Source: Papio anubis (taxonomy: Eukaryota > Chordata > Mammalia > Primates > Cercopithecidae). Taken from it: a stretch of 64,000 bases of DNA. The stretch is taken from positions 36,311,159 to 36,375,158 of the forward strand of contig NC_044988.1 in NCBI RefSeq assembly GCF_008728515.1, read 5' to 3'. Position numbers and translations under genes: made by a program. Shown here piece after piece: positions 55,002-64,000 of the stretch; position 1 is the first letter of the stretch, and the number at the start of each line of letters is the position of its first letter. The notes beneath the pieces are model-generated. The model saw only the letters and a list, made by a program, of their open reading frames with translations, ran no database searches and was not told the DNA's origin.

Positions 55002-56211
55002 CCAAGATTACATCAATAATGAAACCTATTTAAAATAGTTCTAAAGGTAATTTAGGTTTTTGAAGGGTTTTCTTGTGGAAGGAGCCTATACCATGCCCCA
55101 AAAGGGTTAACTGAAGACCAGGAACCAAGACACAGGATCAAATAGGGCAGAGAAGCCAGGAGGAGTAGAGAGGTGAGGTCTCAGTGAGCCTGGAAGAATT
55201 TCCAAAGTGGAATGCAACACAGTCAGAGTGTTTTTAACCTGGGCAATTTGTTTCAGGTCCCAGAGTTAGGGGTAACAGGTCAGTACCTAGAAGCAGGTCT
55301 CCTGACCCCACTGTGGAGCACACTCATCTCCGCGGCCCAGACCCTGCGGCAGGGCAGCACATCTGATTATGTGACTCTGACAAAATGTCAGAGAAATGAA
55401 AACAAATGGCTGAGCAGTCCCTGGGGCTATAAAGAGTTCAGTTATTAAGCTCCTCGACCAGAAACATCGAGATTTAGTCATCTAGGATGATTTTATTCCA
55501 TTTTCTATTATGGGCTGCACCACATAAATCTGTGTTTTATTGCTGGAGTGAGATGCCAGATAATTTCGAGATTACTTTTGGCACTGTCTGAGTTGGCTCA
55601 CTGCTGTGCCGACAAGTGCTTGTGGAAAATTAGCAGCAATGATATTAATCACCTTCTTTGGGGCTTCCCCCACCCCCACCCTGCTAGAGCTTTGTTTTGT
55701 CCTTCTGAAAAACAGAAAAACAAAAAAATTTCTTCCAAAATGCAAATATCTCAAGTGGAATTAGAGAGTGGGGTGGGGTCAGGAAAGAGAGGTGGTAGTC
55801 GTGTTGGAGACACAGGAGAGGTGGGATGTAATGAGGCATCCATTGTGTGATGCTATTGTTATGTCATATTTCTCATGCTGGAATCCTTTGTGATGAGACT
55901 GCTGGGAAATGGAAGGAAAACAAGGAAAAGTGATATTGAAGAACATAAAAGTATAGCCAGTTTCCTCCTTTGATCAGCACATTCAACTGGTGCAATACAG
56001 GGTAAAGGAAGGCAAGAAATGGAAGTGGATGAATGGATGGGTGGATGGGTGAGGGATTTTAACACACACACAACCACATAACTGTACACATACACACACT
56101 CATGTAGCTCTGAAAAAGGCAGTTTATTTTGGGGCCAACCGCCTTGACAATTGATGCTTTCATTCTCTGTCTCACAGTGTCCCCAAACACTCTCCTATCA
56201 AAAGCTGATTT

Positions 56212-56546
56212 TTTTTTAACTTTTATTTTAGGTTTGAGAGTACATGTGAAGGTTTGTTATGTAGGTAAACTCGTGTCACAGGGGTTTGTTGTACAGATTA
56301 TTTTATTACCCAGGTATTAAGCCTAGTACCCAATAGTGATTTTCCTGTTCCTCTTCCTCCTACCCTCAAGTAGACCCCAGTGTCTTTTTCCTTCCTTGTG
56401 TTCGTAAGTTCTCATCATTTAGCTCCCACTTATCAGTGAGAACATGCAGTATTTGGTTTTCGGCTCCTGCGTTAGTTTGCTAAGGATAATTGCCTCCAGC
56501 TCCACTGATGTTTCTGCAAAAGACATGATCTTGTTCCTTTTTATAA
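56212..56546 (-). mobile_element. Short 5'-truncated L1, antisense
   Basis: L1 3' end only ('agtacatgtgaaggtttgtt' to 'gacatgatcttgttcctttt'). Flanked by 12-bp near-duplicates aaaagctgattt (56200-56211) and aaaaggtgattt (56547-56558), one mismatch. Confidence 0.9.
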
Positions 56547-56558
56547 AAAAGGTGATTT

Positions 56559-57129
56559 CTTGAGAATCTCTGAACTTAGGTCAGAAATTGTTTTAGTTTA
56601 AGTTACTACGTTGTCTACCCAAGGAGGTTCTGCTTTTGATAGAAGAGCAACTTTGTCATCTCAGCACCTATGCATATTTATTGAATTAAATGTAAGTCTC
56701 ACATCCAAAATTATCTAGAGAACAAAAGGGTTTGCTTCCCACTGCAGAAATTTCTGGTATTAAGCAAACTATTTCTGGGGGGCAGTATGGATAAGCAGAC
56801 AACTGGGATTTCTTGGGGAGCCAACTTAGATGTTGCCAAGCATTGCCTATGAACAAGGTTGGCTCTAATTGCTATTAATATGTACACACAAATCCACATA
56901 AACAGCCCTCATTATGGACCAAGAGCCCCTGAGAGTTCTTTTAAGCCATTATTCCCAAACTCCAGCCATTCACAGGCCCTCTCCCCACTCCTTTCAGTTT
57001 CTTTACTTTACCTCATGCTCCCTTTATAGCTGTTCTGTCCTAAACTTTCCCTCTCATTCAGCTAGATAGTTCCCTTCTGCTCACTCCCCAACTCTGGATG
57101 TTCTGTACTCATCCTACCTCCCCGGCACA
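56559..57129. other. Non-coding stretch, nothing recognised
   Basis: Unique, with short chance frames. Confidence 0.45.
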
Positions 57130-57530
57130 CCCAGTATTCACCTGGGTGCTGTTCAGTGACTCTGGACAGCGTCACCTGACTCTTCTGGTTGGGCTCAGCT
57201 GATGGAGGCATCAGTAGGAGACAAGTCTATGGGAGGAGAGCGAGGAGATGGAGTGTTCCCCACTACTCCTTTCCTTTCCTGTGCTGCTGTGGTTCTCACG
57301 GTGGCTGCGGCACTTTACAACACAGTTTCTACTGGGTGGTCCTTCTTTCATGGTTTCAGCTCTTGCTAGGTTTAATAACACCACTTGTTTTCCTTGCCCC
57401 ATGAAGTGTATAGGGTAATGGTTCCCCACTAATGCTGGTTGTTGGGTACCTCATCATCTATTGTTGGTCCTTCGAGTATTTTGCCTATTTCTAGCTACAA
57501 CCCTGATTAATATAACCATTTTCTAATCCT
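57130..57530. mobile_element. Possible ancient interspersed repeat, unnamed
   Basis: 'gggctcagctgatggaggca', 'gggaggagagcgaggagatgg' and 'ggtacctcatcatctattg' resemble a dispersed mammalian repeat I have seen but cannot name. The multiple short open frames inside are not credible genes. Confidence 0.3.
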
Positions 57531-58143
57531 TTCCATTGTGTCTTTTAAAGTCCTTCCTTTCATTGTCAGCAAATTCCTGTGTCTTTTCCCTTTCTTCTTA
57601 AACACCCTCTACATTTTCACTTAAGCTGAAGCCATTTTCTCCACTGCGAATATCACATGCTTTGAGACTCACTAAAATGAAAGCTTCTCTTTCTCCCATG
57701 TACCCTATGTCTTGGGACAAAGTGGGGGAGTTTGTGGTTCTTTTCACTGCATCATTCTGCAGCTTCTAGAACTTTAGTCTACCTTAGACATTCCACATCC
57801 CCTTACCCTCTGATGCCACACTTCTCCTTCATAGTGACTGGTTTCCCTGCCCTGCTCAAATCACCACCCATCCCACAAGCTAAAGACATTCTTCTCGAGG
57901 ATTCTAGCTCTGGCTCATGGCCTTCCTATTCACTCATCTTTTCATCCATTCTTACATATTGTAGGAACTCAATAAATGAGAGCAAATGACATTATTCCCT
58001 TCAATCCCCCAATAGTCTGATATATTTTCCATTCTTTTAATAAAAACGTCAGTCTTCACCTTTGCCACCTCATTTTTTTTGCTTTCTCTTCATTCCTTTA
58101 TTTCCTAAAAATCTTACTTCTTTCCATCATGCCATTGAAAGTT
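57531..58143. other. Unique stretch, possible L2 tail
   Basis: 'gtaggaactcaataaatgag' (57961-57980) looks like an L2 3' terminus. The rest is not recognised. Confidence 0.4.
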
Positions 58144-58447
58144 CTCTCTCTCTCTCTCTGTCTTTTTTTTGAGACAGAGTCTTGCTTTGTCACCCAGGCT
58201 GGAGTGCAATGGCATGATCTCGGCTCACTGCAAACTCCGCCTCCTGGGTTCAAGTGATTCTCTCTCTTCAGTCTCCCGAGTAGCTGGGATTACAGGCACC
58301 CACCATCATGCCTGGCTAATTTTTGTATTTTTAGTAGACACGGGGTTTCTCCATGTTGGCCAGGCTGGTCTTGAAGTCCTGACCTCAGGTGATCCACCCG
58401 CCTTGGCCTCCCAAAGTGCTGGGATTACAGGCGTGAGCCACTGCACC
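58144..58447 (-). mobile_element. Alu, antisense, (TC)n head
   Basis: Flanked by tgaaagtt duplicates (58136-58143, 58448-58455). The head is a TC microsatellite. Confidence 0.95.
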
Positions 58448-60314
58448 TGAAAGTTATCTTTAAAGTTCACTACTGAGGTGTCAGTTACTAAATATAATTA
58501 TTTCTTTTCAGTTTGATCCTACTTTTTGCTGCACTTTAATTCAACATCGCAAATATTTTTGAATGAGTCCTATAGGTGCCTGGTAATGTGCCAAGTGACC
58601 TTATAGGCCAAAACTCCTCATATAATTTTTGTAATCTGTATATATTTTTTGTGTGTAGTTATTTAGAGTATTTTCTATTTATTTATTTTGCTGTTATTGA
58701 TACATAATATTTACATATTTATGGAGTACATGAATGTTTTTTACTTGCATAAAATGTATAATGGTCAAGTCAGAATATTTGGGGTATACATCACCTTAAA
58801 TATTTATTATTTATAGGTGTTGGCATCAAGTCATCTCTTCTAGTTACTTGGTAGTATACAAAGTTTTCTTGCTAAGTATAGTCACACTAGTCTGATATCA
58901 AACATTAGAACTTTTTTCTTCCATATAACTGTATATTGGTACCCATTAACCAACTTCTTTTCATTCCCTCCCATACCCTCATCCTTCAGAATCTCTGGTA
59001 TCTATCATTCTATTCTCTATGCCCATGAGATCAAATTTTTTAGCTCCCTTATATGAGTGAGAAAATGCAGTACTTGTCTTTCTGTGCCTGGCTTATTTCA
59101 CTTAACACAATGATCTCCATTTCATCCATGTTGCTGCAGATGACAAGACTCAATATTTTATGGCTGAATAGTATGAATACTATTATTGTGTATATATACC
59201 AAATTTTCTTTATCTATTTGTCTGTTGATGAACATTTAGGTTGAATTCATATCTTTGTTATTGTGAATGGTACTGCAGTAAACATGGAGGTAAGGGAACC
59301 CTTTGATATACTGATAAATGCCTAGTAGTGAGATTGTTCACTACTGAGAAATCTCAGTGTTGTTTCACATAGTGGTTCTGCTAATTTACATTCCCACTGA
59401 CAGTGTATAAGAGTTCCCTTTTCTCTCCATCCTCATCAGCATCCGCTGTTTTTTTCCTTTTTAATAGTAGCCATTCTAATATCTATATCATATCATATAT
59501 CATATGTGATAGCATATCATAATATGATTTGCATTTTCCTGATGATTAGTGATGTTGAGCATTTTTCCATATAACTGTTGGTCATTTGTATGTGTTCTTT
59601 TGGGAAAGGTCTTTTTAAGTCCTTTGCTAATTTTTAAGGGGATGATGATTATTATTTTTTTACTGTTGAGTTGTTTGAGTTGCTTTTATATTCTGGATAT
59701 TAGTCTCCTGTTGGATGAGTAGTTTGCAAATAATTCTCTTTTCCAATTTGGATGCCTTTTATTTATTTCTCTTGCCTGATTGCTCTGGCAAAGACTTCTA
59801 GTACTATGTTGAATAGGAGTGGTAAAAATGGGCATTCTTATATTGTTCTAGTTCTTGGAGAAAAGGCTTTCAACTTTTCCCCATTCAGTATATTAGCTGT
59901 GGTTTTGTCATATGTGACCTTTATTATTTTGAGATATGTTTTTTTCTATGCCTCATTTGTTGAGAATTTTTATCATCAAAGGTGTTAAATTTTTGGTTTC
60001 TGCCCTTTGTTATGTTGTTGTGGTGTATCTTGTTTATTGATGTATATATGTTGAACTATCCTTGCATCTCTGCTACAAATCCCACTTGATAATGGTGTAT
60101 TATCTTTTTGGTGTGCTGTTGGATTCAGTTTGCTAGTATTTTGTTGAGAATTTTTGCATCTATGTTCATCAGGGATATAGGCCTGTAGGTTCATTTTTTT
60201 GTTGTGTCCTTGTCTAGTTTTGATATCAGGGTAATGTTGGCCTCATAGAATGAGTTAGGGAGAATTCCCTTCTCTTCAACTTTTTGGAATAGTTTGAGGA
60301 GGATTGTTATTAGT

Positions 60315-60694
60315 TGTATTAGTCCATTCTCACACTGCTAATAAAGACATAACCAAGACTGGGTAACTTATAAAGGAAAAAGGCTTAATTGGCTCACAGT
60401 TCTGCATTGCTAGGGAGGCTTCAGGAAACTTACAATCATGGTGGCAGGGGAAGCAAACATGTCCTTCTTCACATTGTAGCAGGAAGGAGAATAATGAGTG
60501 CCCAGTGAAGGGGGAAGCCTGTTATTAAACCACCAGATCTTGTAAGAACTAAGTCACTATCATGAGAACAGGATGGGAGAAACTGCCTCCATGATTCAAT
60601 TATCTCTGCCTGATCCCTTCCACGACACATGGGGATTATGGGAACTACAATTCAAGATGAGATTTGAGTCCAGGGACACAGCCAAACCATATCA
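60315..60694 (-). mobile_element. THE1-type MaLR solo LTR, antisense
   Basis: Begins tgtattagtccattctcaca and ends 'gccaaaccatatca', the complement of a complete THE1 LTR. L1MA sequence resumes right after. Solo LTR with no internal region. Confidence 0.92.
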
Positions 60695-61718
60695 GTTATC
60701 CTTTATACATTTGGCTGAATTCAGCAGTGAATCCATCTGGTCCTGGGCTTTTCTTTGTTGGGAGGTATTTTATTACGGATTCAATGTTGCTACTCGTTTT
60801 TAGTCTATTCCGGTTTTTGGTTTCTTCCTCATTCAATCTTGGTAGGTTGTATTTGTGTAGGAACTTATCAGTTTCCCCTAGGTTTTCCAGTTTGTTAGCA
60901 TATAGTTGTTCAGAAGAGCCTCTGATGATCATTTGCATTTCTGTGGTATCAGTTGTAAAGTCTCCTTTTTAATTTCTGATTGTGTTTATTGGGTCTTCTT
61001 TTCTTGGTTAGTCTAGCTAGAGGTTTATCAATTTTGCTTATCTTTGTGAAGAACCAACTTTTTATTTAATTGATCCTTTATATTTTTATTAGTCTCTATT
61101 TCATTTAGTTCTGCTCTCATCTTTATTATTTCTTTTCTTCTGCTGATTTTCCATTTGGTTTGTTCTTAGTTTTCTGGTTTCTTGAGGCACATCATTAGAT
61201 CGTTTATTTGAAATCTTTCTCTTTTTTTGATGTAGGCATTTATTGCTATAAACTTCCCCCTTAGCACTGCTTTTGCTGTAGCTCACAGTTTTTGATATGT
61301 TGTATTTCCATTTTCATTTGTTTCCAGACATTTAATTTCTTCATTGACCCATTGGTCCTTCAGAAGCATGTTGTTCAATTTGTATGTGTTTGTATAATTT
61401 CCAATGTTCCTCTTAGTTTCAATTTCTAGTTTTATTGTGGTCTAAGAAGACACATGATATAATTTTGATTTTCAAAAATGTGTTGAAACTTGCTTTGTGG
61501 CCTAACATATGGTCTATTTTGGAAAATGCTTCACGTACTGGTGAGAAAAATGTGTATTTTGCCAATGTTGGATAAAATGTTCTATAAATGTCTATTAGGT
61601 CCATTTGCTGTAAGGTCCAATTTAAATCCAATGTTTCTTTGTTGATTTTCTGTCTAGATTATCTGTCTAATGCTGAGAGTGGGGTGTTGAAGTCTCCAGA
61701 TATTATTGCATGGGAGTC

Positions 61719-61732
61719 TCTCTCTCTCTCTT
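61719..61732. repeat. (TC)n short microsatellite
   Basis: Seven TC units inside L1MA. Confidence 0.85.
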
Positions 61733-61805
61733 TAGATCTAGTTAATATTTGCTTTATCAATCTGGGTGCTCTGGTGTTGGATGCATATATATTTAGAATT
61801 GTTAT

Positions 61806-62111
61806 GGCTGGGCATGATGACTCACTCCTATAATCCCAGCACTTTGGGAGGCTGAGGCAGTCAGATCACTTGAGGCCAGGAGTTCAAGACCAACTTGGCC
61901 AACATGGCAAAACTCCGTATCTACTAAAAAATAAAAAATATTAGCTGGGAATTGTGGCGCACACTTGTAATCCCAGCTGCTCAGGAGGCTGAGGCATGAG
62001 ACTCACTTGAACCTAGGAGGTGGAGGTTGCCGTAAGCTAAGATTGCCAACTATACTTCAGCCTGTTATTTTTTTTGAACTCCTGGCTTCAAAACAAAACA
62101 ACAACAAAAAA
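61806..62111 (+). mobile_element. Alu, sense, with an inverted 18-bp piece near its 3' end
   Basis: Flanked by an 11-bp duplication agaattgttat (61795-61805, 62112-62122). After 'cttcagcctg' the normal 3' end is replaced by ttgaactcctggcttcaa (62074-62091). That is the reverse complement, with one mismatch, of 61870-61887 in the same Alu. Confidence 0.93.
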
Positions 62112-62925
62112 AGAATTGTTATATCCTCTTCCTCAAATGATCCCTTTATCATTATATTATATAATAACTTTCTTTGTCTTTTTTTGATTCAAAGTCTGTT
62201 TTATCTAATGTAAGTAAAGCTTCTTCCACTCATTTTTGGTTTTCATTTGCATGGAATATCTTTTTCCATTCTTTTACTTTTAGTCTATATGTGTCTTTAC
62301 AGGTAAATTGTCTTTCTTGTAGGTAGCATATAGTTGGGTTTTGTTTTGTTTTGTTTTTTAATTCATTCAGCTAGTCTGTATCTTCTAAGTGGAGAATTTA
62401 ATTCATTTACATTCAAGGTTATTATTCATATGTGAGATTTTGTTCCTGTCATATTGTTTATCGGTTTCTGGTTATTCTATATATCCTTTATTCCTTTCAT
62501 TTTCTTTTATTTTTTTGCCTTTGTGCTTTGGTGGTTTTCTACAGTGGTACCATTTGGATCTTTTCACCATTTGTGTTTTTGCTTTAACAGTGGATTTTAG
62601 ACTTTAATGTGTTTTCACGATGGTAACTCTTGTCCTTTCTCTGCCAGGTTCAGTACTCTCTTGAGCATTTCTTCCCTAGTCTAGTGCTAATCAATTCTCT
62701 CAACATCTGTTTGTTTGAAAATACTTTATTTCTTCCTCATTTATGAAAGATAATTTTGCTGGTTATAGTATCCTTGGGTGGCAGGTTTTTTTTTTTTTTT
62801 TCCTTTCAGTACTTTGAATATGTAATTCTGTTATCTCCTGGCTTGTATAGTTTCTGCTGGGAAGTCTGCTGTTAGTCTGATGGGAGTTTCTTCATAGGTG
62901 ACTAGATGCTTTTCTCCTGTTATTT

Positions 62926-62946
62926 CTCTCTCTCTCTCTCTCCCTC
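62926..62946. repeat. (TC)n microsatellite
   Basis: About nine TC units followed by ccctc, inside L1MA. Confidence 0.9.
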
Positions 62947-63264
62947 TTTTCATTTCCCTATTGTCGCACTAGAGGATCTTGCTGTTTTTAGAATTCTCTT
63001 TTTCTTTGATGTTAGATAGTTTGACTATAACGTGCCACAGAGAAGACCTTTTTGCATTTTATTTGTTTGGAAATCACTGGGCCTTTTGTATCTGGATGTT
63101 TAAATCTCTTGATAAACTTGGGAAGTTTTTATCTATTATTTATTTAAAAGGCTATTGAACTCTTCTTTGGTCTCTTTGCTGTCTGGAGAACTGATAATTT
63201 ATTTATTTGGTTACTTTATGGTGAACCATGTATCACAAATGCTTTGTTCATTCTTTTTAATTCT

Positions 63265-63571
63265 TATTTATTTATTTATTTATTTATTGAGACAGAGTTT
63301 TGCTCTTGTTGCCCAGGCTGGAGTGCAATTGTGCAATCTTGGCTCACTGCAACCTCTGCCTCCTGGGTTCAAGAGATTCTCCTGCCTCAATCTCCCCAGT
63401 AGATAGGATTACAGGCATGTGCCACCATGCCTGGCTAATTTTGTATTTTTAGTAGAGACAGGGTTTCTCCATGTTTGTCAGGCTGGTCTTGAACTCCTGA
63501 CCTCAGGTGGTCCACCCACCTTGGCGTCCCAAAGTGCTGGGATTACAGGCGTGAGCTACTGCCCCCAACCC
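63265..63571 (-). mobile_element. Alu, antisense, (TTTA)n head
   Basis: The head 63265-63288 is (TTTA)6. Typical antisense dimer, ending 'gagctactgcccccaacc'. Inserted in the L1MA 5' region. Confidence 0.94.
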
Positions 63572-64000
63572 CCTTTTCTTTATTTTTGTCGAATGAGTTA
63601 TTTTAAAATCAACTGTCTTCAAGTTCTGAGATTCTTCAGCTTGATCTAGTCAATTGTTGAAGCTTTCAAATGTGTTTTGTATTTCATTCAATGAATTCTT
63701 CAGCTCCAATATTTTTGTTTGACTCTCTTTTATGATATTTCTTTAGTACATTTCTCATTCATATCCTGAATTATTTTTGTGATTTCTTTGTGTTGTTTTT
63801 CAGAATTTTCTTGTATCTCACTGAGCTGTTTGGTTGTCTAAATTTTGAGTTCTTTTCTGGGACTTCATTAATTTCTTTTTGATTAGGATCTGTTGCTAAA
63901 GAATTATTGTGTTTCTTTGGAGGTGTCATATTTCCTTGCTTTTTCATGATTGTTGTGTCTCTACATTGCTATTTGTGTATCTGGTGCATTAGTCACTTCT

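Larger units (their letters stand above)
54196..56199. other. Unique stretch with palindrome and CACGTG minisatellite
   Basis: Mostly single copy. It holds a small L1-like duplicate piece (54655-54705), the palindrome at 54639-54669, the CA/CACGTG array at 54935-55001 and a GGAT-type run at 56027-56054. Frames such as the 100-codon one at 55548-55850 have no recognisable domain. Confidence 0.45.
59050..62440 (-). pseudogene. L1MA ORF2 remnant, deleted and interrupted
   Basis: Recognisable protein pieces include the RT segment with K-K-S-P-G-P-D-G-F-T (in the minus frame 60696-60938) and endonuclease end pieces (61419-61631). The RT catalytic segment is interrupted by a deletion ending at the FADD-coding position. 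Many stops. Limits are estimated by comparison with the L1 at 29468-35623. Confidence 0.8.
58670..64000 (-). mobile_element. Long L1MA, antisense, runs off window end
   Basis: 3' UTR from about 58670 ('atttatggagtacatgaatg', 'ggtcaagtcagaatatttgg'), ORF2 from about 59050 to 62440, then the ORF1/5' region to 64000. It is interrupted by a THE1 LTR and two Alus, and lacks about 1 kb of ORF2 (junction near 59724-59735). Confidence 0.9.

Noticed and set aside
54763..55005. 80-codon minus ORF starting with Val-Cys repeats
   Set aside because: Coded by the CA/CACGTG minisatellite; low complexity.
1..64000. tRNA, U6, Y RNA, 7SK or other small RNA genes, CRISPR arrays
   Set aside because: I scanned for characteristic box and stem sequences and saw none; 7SL-like sequence occurs only as Alu. 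Short diverged copies could be missed by eye.

Overview
The window is primate nuclear DNA. Evidence: dense dimeric Alu elements on both strands, L1PA- and L1MA-class LINEs, a MADE1 mariner MITE, THE1/MST/MLT1-type MaLR LTRs, and older MIR and L2 debris. There is no bacterial-style gene layout, CRISPR array or operon. I found no spliced protein-coding exon I can defend, so this looks like intergenic or deep intronic sequence. One young-looking truncated Alu (27540-27689) carries bases I associate from memory with Old World monkey AluY lineages. The species is therefore best given as catarrhine primate, with human not excluded.

Layout. 1-7730 is a stack of antisense ancient L1 elements with four Alus inserted. 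7740-23520 is mainly single-copy sequence with scattered MIR, L2 and LTR fragments, two Alus and a long (CCTT)n tract. 23522-24230 is a processed (reverse-transcribed) copy of NDUFAB1, the mitochondrial acyl carrier protein gene. It is flanked by a perfect 18-bp target duplication and keeps an uninterrupted 156-codon frame. 24290-25220 is a truncated L1 followed by a (TATC)n microsatellite. 29455-35636 is an essentially full-length antisense L1PA element with a 13-bp target duplication; both its ORFs are broken. 35637-42140 is largely unique and contains a MIR, a POU/SOX-like motif cluster and a MADE1 hairpin. 42300-44340 is an older sense-strand L1. 46100-53020 is a mosaic of LTRs, DNA-transposon pieces, MIR, L2 and Alu, with clear nested insertions. 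53600-58450 is mixed. 58670-64000 is a long antisense L1MA broken by a THE1 LTR, two Alus and an internal deletion of about 1 kb, and it runs off the end of the window.

The most interesting items follow. First, the NDUFAB1 retrocopy is intact in length but encodes Gly instead of the phosphopantetheine-bearing Ser in the DSL motif (codon 112). Second, an inverted repeat with 38-bp arms that differ at one base sits on an L2 tail, as a template-switch mutation would leave. Third, an octamer plus SOX/POU-type composite site lies about 0.3 kb from a miR-548-class MADE1 hairpin and 0.8 kb from the L1 5' end. No gene-to-gene cooperation can be inferred, because only one candidate ORF is present. Repeat family names are from memory of typical sequences, not from a database search.
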